The position numbers and the translations under genes are program-made. From positions 108,019,530 through 108,083,529 of the forward strand of contig CM077160.1 in NCBI GenBank assembly GCA_039583875.1: a stretch of 64,000 nt of DNA, given 5' to 3'. The notes beneath the pieces were generated by a model, which searched no databases, was not told where the DNA came from, and saw only the letters and a list, made by a program, of their open reading frames with translations. This stretch comes from Platanthera guangdongensis. Its lineage: Eukaryota; Streptophyta; Magnoliopsida; Asparagales; Orchidaceae. Position 1 is the stretch's first letter. Every line of letters begins with the position of its first letter. Below are positions 1 through 11,747 of this stretch, piece by piece.

Positions 1-597
1 CCTATCATCATAGGGAATGATATAGTTGGGATCTTAAAACTCTAAGCGAGCCCAGCTTCTCACTTTCATATAAATGACCTTAGATAACTTTGTTGGTCAT
101 CAAAATCTTATGAATGAGGAATATAAAAGTAATATCAAAGTCTCAACAACATTCCATTATGGTAAAATCACTACTAAAAAGGAAGCAAATGATTGGTTTA
201 TAGAACACATTAATCTGATTAAAATGGATACATCAGCCATATTAATATTACCCAAGACGCATCAGCCAGTGCCATCAAATAATGAGTTACTTTATGTTGG
301 AAATTACAAGGGCTTAAAAACATCCGGTACACTAGAGAAATTAAATGATAAATTAACAAAGTAGTCGTCATATGAATCGTCACACGGTGGCGTGGGAATG
401 GTAGAATCTTGCTGCTCAATGTCTTGGCCTCCAAAACAATCGAACTCCTGAAGTGTTGGCGTATTATCAACATTGACTGCTTTGCCCTTGCACTCAGTTT
501 TTTTTTTTGAATCACAAATTCATAAATAAATAGCATTAGAACTATTTTAATTATGTATTACAACGATTACATAAAAGGAAAAAAGGTTAGCTTGATC
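1..597. other. Unassigned flank; possible last exon of the FAR1-like gene
   Basis: On the minus strand a frame stays open from about 490 down to about 340 and encodes an acidic, Ser/Thr/Pro-rich stretch (for example PTLQEFDCFGGQDIEQQ). It could be a terminal exon of the FAR1-like pseudogene that ends at 598, but I see no convincing splice pair. A 96-codon plus-strand ORF at 74-364 resembles nothing I know. No other structure was seen here. Confidence 0.25.
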
Positions 598-2631
598 CTA
601 CATGTTTTTTTGTTTTCGATTGCCTCTATCCCAATGGTTCTTCATGCGTGCACTCGGTGCGCCTTTGGGTCTCTTCACTGGTGGGTTGTTTATGGCTGTC
701 CTCTCCCTTTCAGTTTCGTCTAAGATGCCTCTCACGCGTCGCTCGTCGTTGCCAATCAACTCATCAAACTTTATGGACATGGCATTCATTGCGCTTACCA
801 TATGATCCTTTGCTAATTTGTAATTTTCGACTCGTCGAGCTACATCATAACTGAATCGCATTAGGTGGTTCCTAAAAATCAAGTTAGAGTCGTGATCTGT
901 CAGAGAAGGTGTGCCGGTAGGTAGATGCCCTTTTTGGCATTCACAAAAATTCTTTTCAGAATGTAAGCACTTGGAAAGTGCTGAACATTTCGAAGATTAT
1001 ATATCCTGGATATGTGCCTGCATAACAGACCTCGAGTCTCGAAACTACGACACGAGTACTGTGCCATATCTGTCCCAGAATTATAACTAACGAACCACCT
1101 TTTCTCAGCATAAACTTCATCGGTCTGGGTTATTATATGTAAGATGTTCTGCTCGTCATATCTATTCTCATCCACCACATTTACTCCTACCACTGCCTCC
1201 ATAAATAATTTTTCAAATATTGCAAACATTTTTTTGGTGTATTACCTCGAAACGACCTTTAATATTACACACATTTTGTATTGTAAACTCACAGGACAAT
1301 GTGTACACTTGAAATCTTCATCGCGCTCATTGTGCCTCCATGTTGAGACAAGCTTTTCCAATCCAGAAGAACACTTAACAAGTGAGCTAATTGCCTTTGA
1401 ACATCCGTGAATGCAATTATTGGTAGACTCGCTCCTTTGAGTGGATAAAATCCCCAGGTCCAACACATCCTTATTAAAAGTCGTGGACCACCTCCTCCTA
1501 ATAGTATAAAGATCTTCCAACCATCTATTCTCATATAACCCTCCTCTCGTTATCATTTCGTGCCAATACCTATTGAACTCTTCTTCGCCATCACACTTGT
1601 TCATACAGTTATAGAAACATGTTCGAACATATCTATCGTGGTTAAAGCTTGGAACGTTCGATGGAGCCTTCTTACATATATGCCACTGACATAACCAATG
1701 CCGGGTAGAAGTCAAAACCCGCTCAATAACAACAACCATGGCTTGATCCTGGTTCGTAAAGATAGTAATGGGTTGCTTCCCACCGACAGAATTCAAGAAC
1801 GACTCAAAAACCCAGCAAAAAGATTCGATAGTCTCCTCAGCGATAAAAGCCCCGCCCAAGAATACATTCTGCCAGTGATTATTCGCAACAATGAATGGTG
1901 CGCAAGCTAGATTGTACTTATTAAGTCTATATGTGGTGTCGAAAATAACGTCTCCAAAACGGTCGTAATCTATCTTGCTATGCCCATCCATCCAGAGGAA
2001 TCTTGTCAACCTGTTGAGCTCATCTGTAAAAACTTCATAGGAGAACATATTGTCGTTCAACTTTTTTTTTCTGTAATAAAGCGAGCAAGCTGGAGGCGTC
2101 ACCACTCTCTATCAAAGATTTTCTTTCTCGTTGGACGTGGTTAAAAGCATCCGTCTTGGTGAACCCTATATTCTCAACCCCCCCGACTTCATTAGATAGG
2201 AAATTATAGGAATCCACGGCTCTAATTCTGGCAGTCCTCATATTTTTCAAAAGACTCGCTTGTATTTCAGGAATACGGCGGCTAAATCGCAACAGATGTG
2301 TCTCTTTATTTGTGGCTAACAGATGATTATGCTCCTCTACAAATTTGGATACTGTCCAATTTTTGCCTTCCTTATCAACATGGAATGTTATGCATGCAAG
2401 ACAACCAGTTCGTATTTCTGATTTGCAGTACTTCAAAGGGGAATTATTTCTGCTCTTTAGCCCAGCTTTAGCGCAATAATACTCCCATAGTTTACCTATT
2501 TTGGTATGCGTCCAGTACAATAAGTGTTGCTTACGAACACTGAATCCTAATTTGTGGGCATAGTCGCAATACATTGCGTATGCTTCTTCATCTGAATGAA
2601 CAATGGGGAACACAACAAGTTCTTTCTTCAC
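598..2631 (-). pseudogene. FAR1-RELATED SEQUENCE / MULE transposase-like gene, disabled
   Basis: FAR1/FRS proteins are DNA-binding factors domesticated from Mutator-like transposases. The first block (2631-2035) holds the FAR1 DNA-binding domain, with Cys residues in YYCAKAG and GCLACITFH and His in EEHNHLL. The second (2105-1242) is the MULE transposase core: FDTTYRLN, FTNQDQA, LCQWHICKK. The third (1229-900) has a SWIM-type zinc finger, and the last (882-598) a basic tail (NPPVKRPKGAPS). Lesions seen: a frame change at a run of nine A (plus 2062-2070); an in-frame TAA at 1242-1244 with homologous sequence in the same frame on both sides; and a frame change near AAAAAGGG at about 928-935. 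The first SWIM cysteine appears to be tyrosine (QYSCRSFE where the family has CxC). Upstream sequence is at 2632-3540. It could be a degenerate MULE rather than a host FRS gene; I see no flanking TIRs. An intron at the TAA is not excluded. Confidence 0.85.
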
Positions 2632-3264
2632 CTACAAAAACAAAGAAAAAAAGATATCAAAATCCAGTTGGAAAAGTAGTTCGTGCATACAGTCTTAAAA
2701 ATACAGTTTAAAAAAATCAGGGCAGCTTCAAGACTTGGCTTCATCTACAATACAGTCGTAATTGCTGTATATTCATACCGCTAGGAAAATGTAAGACAAA
2801 ATACAGTTGGAAAAATAGTTTGTGCATACAGTCATAAAAAATCGACAAAAATACAGTTGGAAAAATAGTTACTGAAAACAGATTTAAAAACTCAGGGGAG
2901 CATCGGGACTTGCGCTTTCGTAAGCACCTTGGGGGTTGGAGGAGGACATGTGGAAGAGTCCTAAAGTACCTGTCATTTGAGAATTGACTCGACATTTACA
3001 CTTTTGCTAGCAGTTATTTGAATTAGGAGGACGATGTTGTTGTTGAAGAAATAATAGCAGTTGTATTACCTCAAAAAGCTACACTTGAATGGCGGGGATA
3101 TAGAACAACCGTGGTTGCAGAAATGCAGACGAAGCTCAAAACGATCATTGGAACACAGAATAGCTTGAAAATGGAGTAGAGGATGGTGGAAGCTTGAGCG
3201 GGAGCTAGTGCTTTCGCCGTAGAGCTAGGGATTTCGCCGTGGAGATCAGAAGAGGGGGATGGAA
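2632..3264. repeat. Upstream region with short direct repeats
   Basis: This lies 5' of the FAR1-like gene. A 22-bp sequence, AAATACAGTTGGAAAAATAG plus TT, occurs at about 2660-2681 (diverged), 2799-2820 and 2849-2870, two of them followed by a similar GTGCATACAGTC segment. No ORF with recognisable similarity is present. It may be leader or promoter sequence. Confidence 0.5.
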
Positions 3265-3423
3265 GAGCTAGGGTTGTCGGTGGTTCTCTCCATTGTACGC
3301 GATGAAAGAGTGAAGAGTGAACTTCGCGAAAGAGGTGAAATCGGAGCTAGGGTTGTCGGTGGTTCTTGCCATTGTTCGCGATGAAAGAGTGAAGAGTGAA
3401 CTTCGCAAAAGAGGTGAAATCGC
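3265..3423. repeat. 79-bp tandem duplication
   Basis: Two copies, starting at 3265 and 3344 (period 79 bp), begin GAGCTAGGGTTGTCGGTGG and run to GAGGTGAAATCG. They differ at only a few positions, so the duplication looks fairly recent compared with the decayed gene downstream. No reading frame of note. Confidence 0.85.
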
Positions 3424-3549
3424 AAAAGAAAAAAATGAAAAGGTGGGCCCAGTAGCTATTTAAACCCGCAGGAACGGTCTGTGCGGGTTCCGCAGGTAAA
3501 AATTTTCCTTTCCAGGATTCGCCCTTTAAATTGGACAGTGCTTCTGACG

Positions 3550-4411
3550 AACTCGAGATTGATTCACCTACACTACTTTACATTTGACTAGATTTCTACT
3601 TGTCTTATCAGCATAATGGAGAGCACATGCTACCAAATCAGCCTTGATTTGACTATACTTCTACAGGTTTGACCTGACTTCAACCATAATCTTGTCAATA
3701 CTTAGAAAATATTCTAGATTCATCCAAATTAGCTTGACTTAAGGGATTAAATTCTAATTCCTTCTTTCAGTCAACATAATGCTTTGATATGGAAGATAAC
3801 CTACTTCTAACTTTATCTACTAAGACCATTAATTTTAAGATAAATATATGACTTCATTCAACATTGAGTGTACCAAGCTCAACTTTGAATGAACTAATTT
3901 TACCTTTATCCAGGCGTGTGATACCTCCTGACATCACTCGAGAGGTCAACCTAATTATGTCTTCCACATCTGGATCATCTTGGATGCCTCAGAGAAGTGT
4001 CATTTTAGGGTACCTAAACTACTGATTTATTCTCTCGACCTAACTCCTAGTGCACTTAATAAACACATCTCCCTGGACCAACTACTGTCTAAATACCAAA
4101 TTTGCTATTAGAAGGTATTTGGACTTACCCGCAAAGCAAAGTTACTTTACCTTATAAACTCAAATGTTTTTGGGTCCTAGGTTCTTATTAGACCTTGCTA
4201 CTAAATGTCTCATTATCAAATTATTTTCAAGATTTACATTTCTAGCTTTGGGAATAATTGGCTTGAAAAGATAGTCAGTCTATAGTAAAGTGGCCAATCT
4301 TTCCATAGCACCAACAATCAAACTTATTATATCTTTTCTTTTGAGTCACCTTATGAGTGGATGTGAGTATTTTGGTGAGTAGAAGAGTAGACAGTAGAAT
4401 GTTGAACATTT
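3550..4411 (-). other. C4 region downstream of gag, AT-rich with TTGAC/GTCAA repeats
   Basis: No coding similarity. Loose repeats of TTTGACT-(A/T)-rich-TCTAC type (for example 3589-3600, 3654-3667, 3669-3680) resemble the GTCAAAT-rich LTR part of the same element. This could be the decayed counterpart of the motif array found downstream of pol in C1, but that is inference. Confidence 0.3.
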
Positions 4412-4599
4412 CTATTCTAGGCTTTGTGGTTGAGTGCAGGGTAGAAAGTAAATAAGCAACACAAGCATAACCTTTTTCTTAGGAATAAGCTTTTGAATCA
4501 CAACCATCTCCTTACCATTGATTATTGGTGTTGGGGAACCAACTACAAATGATCCATGATTTCTCATTAGGAGCTCTCCATGAGGTGCTTTGAGAGCAC

Positions 4600-6587
4600 T
4601 TAATCCAATATCTGCTCTTTTTCTAGAGTGTTGTGGGTTTTTTGTTCCACTATAGAGCATTCATTAGACATGTATCCATATGAGATATCCAGATCATATG
4701 TATTGGTTAGCAACAAAACTTTTTGAAACATGGTCTCGTGCCATAGAGACTTTTCATTATTATTTTCTTTACTTATTTCCCTGGTATATCCAACACCGCC
4801 TCTATAAGGTGCAAAAAATCTATTTATTTTTGGCAAGACAGTTTGTGACCTAGAGAACTGAGCCACTAACTTCATTTTAATAAGAAGTTTGTTCTCAAGA
4901 TACTTTATTTGATTATTTTTCTGATTTAGGGCCTTGTCCAAAGCTTCAAGCTTCTTTTGAAGCTCAAACAATTCAAAGTTTATCTTTATTATTTCTTTAG
5001 TATTGTCATTCACCTGGGATTTGGAAGGCTTGAGGATATCTGTTTCCTCAACCCAAGTCTTTACCAATTTCTTGCTCTTTTTGAGAGCACCATATTGCTC
5101 TAATAATTCGAAATGATTCTCATTATTACATAATGATCCATCTTCTGAATCTGCATCAAAGTCACTCTCATCACATGATGAGTTTGCTTCTGATGCATTC
5201 TCATCGTCATTATCAAAATTAGAAAGAGATAAGGGGACTTTAATGCAAACAAGAGTAGGATGGGATTCATCCTGGTCTTCATCATCAGATAGGGCCACAA
5301 GCATATAACAGTCTTTATCCTACCATTCACTATCTGAGATGGTTATGCGTGCCCTTTTTCCCATCCTGACAGTAGGGTAGTTATCCTATTCTTCATTATT
5401 AGATAGAGTAATTAGCCCAATGTTGGCTTCTTCATCAGAATATGAGGAGTTATTATTGCTGTCACTCAGTATCTTGGAATTCTTAGCAATGAAGCTCTTT
5501 TCCCGCCTCTTTCCTCTATGTGACTTCTTCTCTTTAGATTTCTCATTTTATCTTCTTCTGATGGGACATTAAACAATAATGTGTCCTCTCTTCTTGCAAC
5601 CATAACAAACAACATCAGTAGAAAAATGTTTGTTGTGTTTAGACTCATACATATCTTCTTTATACTTTGTCTTCTCCTTGTAGTAGTCAGACTTCCTTGA
5701 GCTGGAAAAGGAGGAAGGTCTTTTATTCCACTGCCTCCTTTGACTGAGAAGCTTCTTGAACTGATTGGAGAATAGTGCCAGGTCTCCATCAGATAGCTCT
5801 GATCTAGAAGCACTGGGTTTAGAGTCTTCATGGTTGACATATTTCTCATGAGAAGTAGGAGACTTTTTTATAGTCTCCTAGAGCTTTTATCCTTGAAAGC
5901 TATCTACTTCTCCTTTCATGCAAATCTGCTGCTCTCCTCGTTCAGTTTTCCTGGTATTCAACAGTAGCTCATGGGATAATAACTTCCATATAGATTTTGG
6001 GATTCAATCATGGTTAGGTTCCCCACCTCTCTAGTAGCACATATCTTTATATACCATTCTTTATTTAGGGACCAAAGGAACTTTTCATTTAGATCATAGT
6101 TTGAGAACACTCTCCCATAGTTCCTTAGTCTATTAACTTTCTTGAAAAACTTCTTATTCTCGCCTTGTCTGAACGCCTCATTTTCTTGATTCAGAAGCGA
6201 TTTCTTATCATCCCTAACTTCTTCAATTCCCTCCATATAGACAATGAGAGAGTCTCACATTTCTTTTGTTGCTCTACAATGAACTAGATCCTGGAAGGTG
6301 GAATCATCAATTGCACATACCTGAATATTTTTGTCCCTCTTGTCCATAGCGACCAGTATAATTTCATCAATTTTCATTTCACTGTATTTCTTTGACACTG
6401 TCTTAGTTGGATGAATAGTAGAAGTTTTCTTTGGTACAAAGGGACCTTCTTGAACATTAATATTGATCCTCCGGCCAAAGGCTTCTATGAAGAGCTTGAC
6501 CCTCTCTTTCAAGATGACAAAGTTTTCTTTACTGCAAATGGGCAGCTTTATAGAGTTGAACTCTTTGTAGTTTTCTCTGAGTGCCAT
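4600..6587 (-). pseudogene. C4 gag polyprotein, decayed copia type
   Basis: Gag forms the virus-like particle and binds the element RNA. The start (MALRENYKEFNSIKLPIC) aligns with the C1 gag start (MGSSENHKELGFMKLPIC), and similarity continues through MDKRDKNIQVCAIDDSTFQ. Pieces at 6587-6255, 6236-5958, 5849-5466 and 5304-4600 are in different frames or split by stops. A CCHC knuckle (CYGCKKRGH) is visible near 5570-5610 but has a stop codon before its last Cys. The acidic linker and coiled-coil segment (LENKLLIKMKLVAQFSRSQ) match the end of the C1 gag. Downstream ORF 4660-4412 has no clear assignment. Not functional. Confidence 0.8.
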
Positions 6588-6653
6588 GATGAGTAGATAA
6601 CAATCCCTTGAGAAGATCTATTCGAGCTATTGAGCTCTTTTTGAACAACCTCC

Positions 6654-6664
6654 CTATAATACCA
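6654..6664 (-). other. C4 primer-binding site
   Basis: The minus strand reads TGGTATTATAG, one mismatch from the C3 site TGGTATCATAG and close to the plant initiator-tRNA-Met complement TGGTATCAGAG. It lies between the LTR end and the gag start at 6587, as expected for copia elements. Confidence 0.65.
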
Positions 6665-6667
6665 ATT

Positions 6668-8739
6668 ATAAGTTAAGGGATGTATTCAACTAGAGGGGGG
6701 TGGGGTGATGAATAAGTGATGTGGTTTTTTAAGATATTTTTGTGGAAATAAAGAACAATGCACATCACAGTCCATCACACAACACAAACACACTGATTTA
6801 TATTGGTTCCCTGAGTTGGGTACAATTACTTTCCCCCCTCTGCTTATCTAGCTATGTGCTTGCCTCGACAAATTCCATCAAATTCTCAAATCCATTGATT
6901 TTACAACTTGGATACAATGTCTCCTACCTTTGAGGCATGACCTGGCCTCATAACTCAAGTTAATTAGAACCTTACCTCAGATCCCACAATAAGAATCCTA
7001 CGCTCAAATTTCTTAATAGAAATCCTACCTCAGATTCACAAATGATTCAATAGCTCATAGATAGTCTCCTACCTCAAAAGCATAAGTTGGCTTCCTACCT
7101 CAGGTCATAAGGACCCTACAACTTAGATCTCAAAGAGATCCTACCTCAGAAGCACAAGCTAGCTTCCTACCTATGGTCATAAGAAACCTACAACTCAGAT
7201 CTCAGAGAGATCCTATAGTTTAATAAATTTTTACACAAAACTTTTTATAGACTCAGTTAATGATTCTTGAAAGCACTGACGTCTTCTTGAAGCTTCTTGA
7301 GGGTAACTTCTTCACTGATCTTTGATCAGAGAACTTGAAAGATATTTTCTTCAATTATTGTGTGCTCTATGCTTTTGGAAGATCTTCTCTTGCTGTTGAA
7401 TGATCTTGCTATGAATCTTCTTCAATAATTTGATTTTCCATTATATTTTTTTCTTCTCCAAAACTAGAGCTTCCAAATGTAGTTAGCTAGTTTTCAACAT
7501 TGGCAGCCAAAAATTCTATCTCACTTTATGTCGATTAGGGTTTACTGTTCATGTCCTCTTTATTTTATAGGATCCAAATTCCTAACGGTCGCATCTTAGA
7601 CAATTTATTGTAAGAAATATTTTAGCATAAAGGACAGAATTGATTGGCCTTTTCCGCAATGACATTAGTCGACTTCACGCAAAATAGCACTTTAATTTGA
7701 ATTTAGGCCTATCATGCTATTTGACTTGATATCTAGTTGGGTTTTTCTTGTTAAGTCAAATTTCTCCTTCAGGACTTCTTCTGCTCAAATGATAGACTTC
7801 CAGTCAAAGTTAACTGTTTATTCTTCTAGATAGTGCAATCTGGTCAAATCTGCTTTATATATAGTAGAGTGCCTTGACATTTCATCAAATCTTTGCTTTG
7901 TTAATATTCGTCCAGACACTTTAGAAAATTCCTCTTCAAGACTTTTTTCAGTCAAATATGTACTTGGGGAATAGTTTTTCATGTAACCCTTCCTTATCCC
8001 TATCTGGTCGAAATGATCTAATTGAGATAGCTTTGCTAGAATATTTTTCCTTCAAGAATTCAACATAGCTTTGATCTTCAAGGAACTTATGATCAAATTG
8101 CTTTGAGCTATCTGCATGACCGTGTAGATGAATCTTTATAGCATTTTTATGCTTACTTATCATCTATACAAATTGTCTTGATTCTTCTATATGACTGCTG
8201 CGATGTTTAGTCAAATCTTCATAGACTTTTCATTTTAAGTGCATCGGCATGAACCGTCTTGATAGTTCTGAACAATCTCCCTAATCACTCTTTGAATTTA
8301 TACTTAACCAGATTTTTGTCATCATGATTCTTCTACCCGAATGCAATTAACTCTTCTGCACGAATGAACAAATCTTCTGGTCAAATATGTACTTAGCCAT
8401 TTCTCTAAAATCTTTTACATGATTTTTCAAGATCTTTCTTTACATTTGGGTTGACTATCTAATAGAATCAGTGCCTTAACCAAACTTTTGTGCTCTTGTT
8501 AATATGTGCATGATTCAACTTGATATTTCTACGTATTTTGTTTGATCATTTACTAGTTCGAGTAGATGTTTAGTCGAATCTTGACTCAGTTAAAATCCTA
8601 TCTTCTCACCCTTCACTTCTTTGCCTTACTTAACCCTTTAGACATTATTTATATGACTTTTAAGAGTAACATTTGCAACATAGTTTATAACTTAGGTCGA
8701 CATGGTGTATTGTATAATGAGGGATTACATTGGCAAGAC
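6668..8739 (-). mobile_element. C4 LTR (minus orientation), degenerate
   Basis: The LTR end just before the primer site has the C-run (CACCCCACCCCCCTCTAG) also seen at the ends of the C1 and C3 LTRs. About 6925-7215 holds an imperfect tandem of CCTACCTCAG-type units, the positional match of the CTGAGTGTAGG repeat in the C1 LTR. A TATA-like CTATAAAATAAAG lies on the minus strand near 7558-7572. The stretch 7600-8700 (the U3 side) is full of GTCAAAT with a few GTCGAAT/GTCGAC copies left, possibly a CpG-decayed motif array. The outer boundary is uncertain. Confidence 0.55.
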
Positions 8740-9983
8740 AATGCCCGATGACATAAAATCTATCCCTACATAAGGCTTATACTATTATGTACCTGACATC
8801 ATCATAACAAGAAGCACACACTTCAAATACAAATGTCTTCATTTATATTGTGAGGACTTTTTTAAATCAAGAACATTATAAGCACTATTCTTAACATAAA
8901 TAATCATCAATGAGCAAATCATTCTAGAATTATGCCTATTAATTTTAGCATTGAGTAGGTAGTGGTAGATTTTTGAATTTTCATGTTTAAGTTGTCATAA
9001 TTATTAAATATATATTAGCGGTAAAGAAAGTACCTCAAAACTAGGCAGAGCACATTTTCATACAAGATTCTTATTTTTCTATAATGGTAGGATTTTTGAT
9101 GCCAGAGTCAAACACATCCGTAAATCAATAAGAGCATGCGCATAAAGTTTATAGTAAGGTGACCTTATTATAGAGCTTGAATGAAAATAAGATAAAATAT
9201 TATACTTATCAAAACCTAATTTGTCTGAAATTTTAGTTACTACCAAAGTACATAAAAATAAGTTGCTCCGAGTGGCTGCATGCCATAAAACATTTGGTTC
9301 TTGGAGTAGTTATTATCAATAAGACCTCTAACTAAATTGAATGGAATGATTTGTCAATGGTTATGACAATAGGGAAGACCTTGGGCTTTGAAATTAATGT
9401 AGTTATACTTCCCCATCTTTGCTACACCCACACTTTTAGGAATTCCCCAAATAGTTGACCACACCCCAATGTTTCCCATCCTCAACCCTAAACTAATAGT
9501 TGAAGCTAAATCCAACTTCAATAATCTGATACAACACTCCTCATCTGCCTGAAGCCATACAAAAACTACTGGATCTACCATATCCCCAGTCCTAGCTCTT
9601 ATACGGCACAGGAAAAATTAGAATTTTGAATTCCAAACATAGATTATTTCCTAAAATTCTTTGCATGGTTACTCCCAAAATCAAGCCACAATTATTCCTT
9701 CTGAGAAGATAAAATTTTGTTTAGTACAAAAGGAGTAAATCAACTTATAAAATTGAAAATGGCTCCATCAGAATACAGTAATGAATCTCGCTTGCAAACA
9801 TTAAAGTGACCAAAATGTGATACCTTCAAAATTATGTATAATATTAATTATTTTGGCACATGCAAACATAGTTTGTATTAATAAGTGCTAACATAATATG
9901 TGGGTTAATCAAGATTATAAATTTAGTAAAGAGTGAAAAGTGTAACATTGTTCAACAATTTCATCATTATATGTCCTCCAAAT
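8740..9983. other. AT-rich stretch without recognised features
   Basis: No LTR, TIR or RNA gene was seen. A 75-codon minus-strand ORF at 9581-9354 (motif WGIPKSVGVAKMGKY) looks mildly protein-like and lies downstream of the OTU fragment on the same strand, so it could belong to the same decayed gene. I cannot assign it. Confidence 0.3.
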
Positions 9984-10430
9984 TTAGATAGTTGGAGGTA
10001 GTGGGCAGTTATCGCACATCCTCAACTGTACAAAATGATATCCTTGAACAAATCCCATGAATATTATTCTTCGGAATGTCGGAGGCAGTGAATGCAATGG
10101 CAAGAAGGTGAAATACTGAAAATTGCTGAAATGTGCTAATATAATATTATAGTAAGAAGCAATAATCAATCTCATATCATGCATTGACATCAAATTATCC
10201 AAAAGAGTAGGAATAACCACCCAATCTAATAAATCTTGCAATTCTATTCTTCTTTCCTTCCAAAAATGTCCACATATAAACCCTCTTTCTGTTGAAGTTC
10301 TTGGGAAATTTTAGTACGGGCTTTAACCAATTATCCCCCATTTACAATCTATTACTGATTACTTGGTAGCCATAGTTCCCATCTCCCAGACATCCACAAC
10401 ATCGATAATGTAGTTTGATATATATGGTGG
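9984..10430 (-). pseudogene. OTU-type cysteine protease domain fragment of a MULE/FAR1-associated protein
   Basis: Many plant FAR1/MULE-derived proteins carry a C-terminal OTU-like cysteine protease. Reading minus, the N-terminal part near 10369-10386 encodes GDGNYGYQVISN; the family motif is DGNCG, so the nucleophile Cys appears replaced by Tyr. The next part (IFGRKEE near 10250) and the ORF 10241-9984 (SMHDMRLIIASYYNI, FTFLPLHSLPP, GYHFVQLRMCDNCPLPP) match the rest of the domain, including the catalytic His region HFVQL. The pieces are in different frames and contain stops. No transposase core was found next to it. Inactive fragment; the family assignment is from motif recall. Confidence 0.65.
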
Positions 10431-10816
10431 TATTTCTTTTCAAACATCTTTATGTATTCTTTTTTCAGGCATTGCTACATTTTTATGGGATGTTTTGTTA
10501 TTTTTACAAGGTCAATTGCTCACTCATCAAAACATGTTCGAATAGAGAGGGATCTCGCTTAGTTGATAAAGTGATGCTTGTAAATTTCATGTAGCTTTCT
10601 CTTGCCTGACCCTTTAATTTAGTTTATAAAAAAGTTTCCAATATTTGGCTTAAAGTGGGATCCATAAGTTCACAAAGCTTTCAATTTATCTCTTTCTTTT
10701 GAAGTTCAGATATACTATTATATCATCTAAAGACGCCTTCAAATTCCACATTGATTTCATTATGCACATCGAATTCAACTTTAATGTCTTGATCTTCTTT
10801 CACTTAATGTAAAATT

Positions 10817-11747
10817 TGTTGGAACATGCATTCTACATCTCTCAGGTTTGATATATCAAATTCCAAGATGTATTTGATCATACACTTTTTATAGTATGCA
10901 GGATTACAGGTGTGAAGATTTTCAGGATCGACGAGTTTTTGCACTATCACAGGCGATGTCCACTATCGCTGGCGATATCCACTATCGCTGGCGATAGCCA
11001 CTATCGCTGGCGATAGCCTGGATGTGGATACATCAACGATCCATAGACTTATGGAATGCACGGGTTGACAAAAAAGTAAGCACTAAATTAGGATATCGCC
11101 TGACAATATCGTCGCCTAGCTATAACGACTATCGCCTGACGGTAGCGACTATTGCCCGACGATAGTGACTATGACCCGATGATAGCAGCCGTAAATTTTG
11201 AAATGATTCTCCTTTCCTTTTCGACGTGGGACAACTGGCAATGACGTTACCCAAATTGGATATTGCCAGGCAATATTCACTTTCGCCTGACGATTGTGCA
11301 TGATTTTTTTCTCCTGGTGGTCAGTTATCTAACCTTAGAATGTCTAGAGGAGGTCTTGTCATCCCTGTTGTTGAGAGACACCATCTAAGAAGGATAAGTC
11401 TTTCTCTCTTGCAAAAAAAGGAGATCTTTGGAGATTGAATGCCAGAATGAGATTCAGAAGACGATCGCATGCCCGAGCCATGAGAACCAAAAGCATCGAT
11501 CATTCACCCCTCAAGAGATATAGTTTTGAGGGAGCACTAATTTTATTTGTTCTATTTCTCTTTATTTTTCAGTGTCTATTTTATTATGTGTAGAGAAATT
11601 GTCCAGTGTGGATGTCAAATTCCTGGGAGGAGTTCATGGGAAATCGGCTTGGGAGGTTGTTGGATTTCTGGGAGAAATATGGAGAAATCATCCTGGGAGG
11701 ACGTCTAGATCTGGGAGATCTAGTAGGTTTGTCGATATTATTGGGAA
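10817..11747 (+). mobile_element. C2: first part of a copia-like LTR, cut by G1
   Basis: It begins TGTTGGAACATGC and parallels the C3 LTR start (TGTTGGAACTGATG) over the first 120 bp (shared TGTATTTGATCA). Its last 60 bp (GGACGT.TAGAT..GG..GATCTAGT) parallel C3 at 53900-53940. No polypurine tract precedes it, so it is a 5' or solo LTR. It stops at 11747, where G1 starts; the rest should lie to the right of the far G1 end, outside the window. Confidence 0.7.
10940..11300. repeat. C2 motif array, CTATCGC/GCGATAG inverted repeats
   Basis: Repeats of CTATCGCTGGCGATAG (arms CTATCGC and GCGATAG around TG) occur at about 10941-11012, followed by diverged forms such as CTATCGCCTGACGGTAG, TATTGCCCGACGATAG and TATGACCCGATGATAG up to 11190, and further remnants near 11260-11300. 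The array occupies the U3 side of the LTR, the same place as in C1 and C3. Confidence 0.8.

Larger units (their letters stand above)
3550..8739 (-). mobile_element. C4: old copia-like LTR element remnant
   Basis: Reading on the minus strand there is an LTR (about 8739 to 6668), a primer-binding site, and a decayed gag related to that of C1. No protease, integrase or RT is visible, so the element is deleted or never had pol. The limits are approximate: the right edge is placed at a TGTCTTGCC start (plus ...GGCAAGACA, ending 8739), and the left edge is where the FAR1-like upstream sequence ends. No target duplication was found. Confidence 0.6.

Noticed and set aside
74..364. 96-codon plus-strand ORF
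   Set aside because: No recognised similarity, atypical context, and overlaps a minus-strand frame that may be the last FAR1-like exon.
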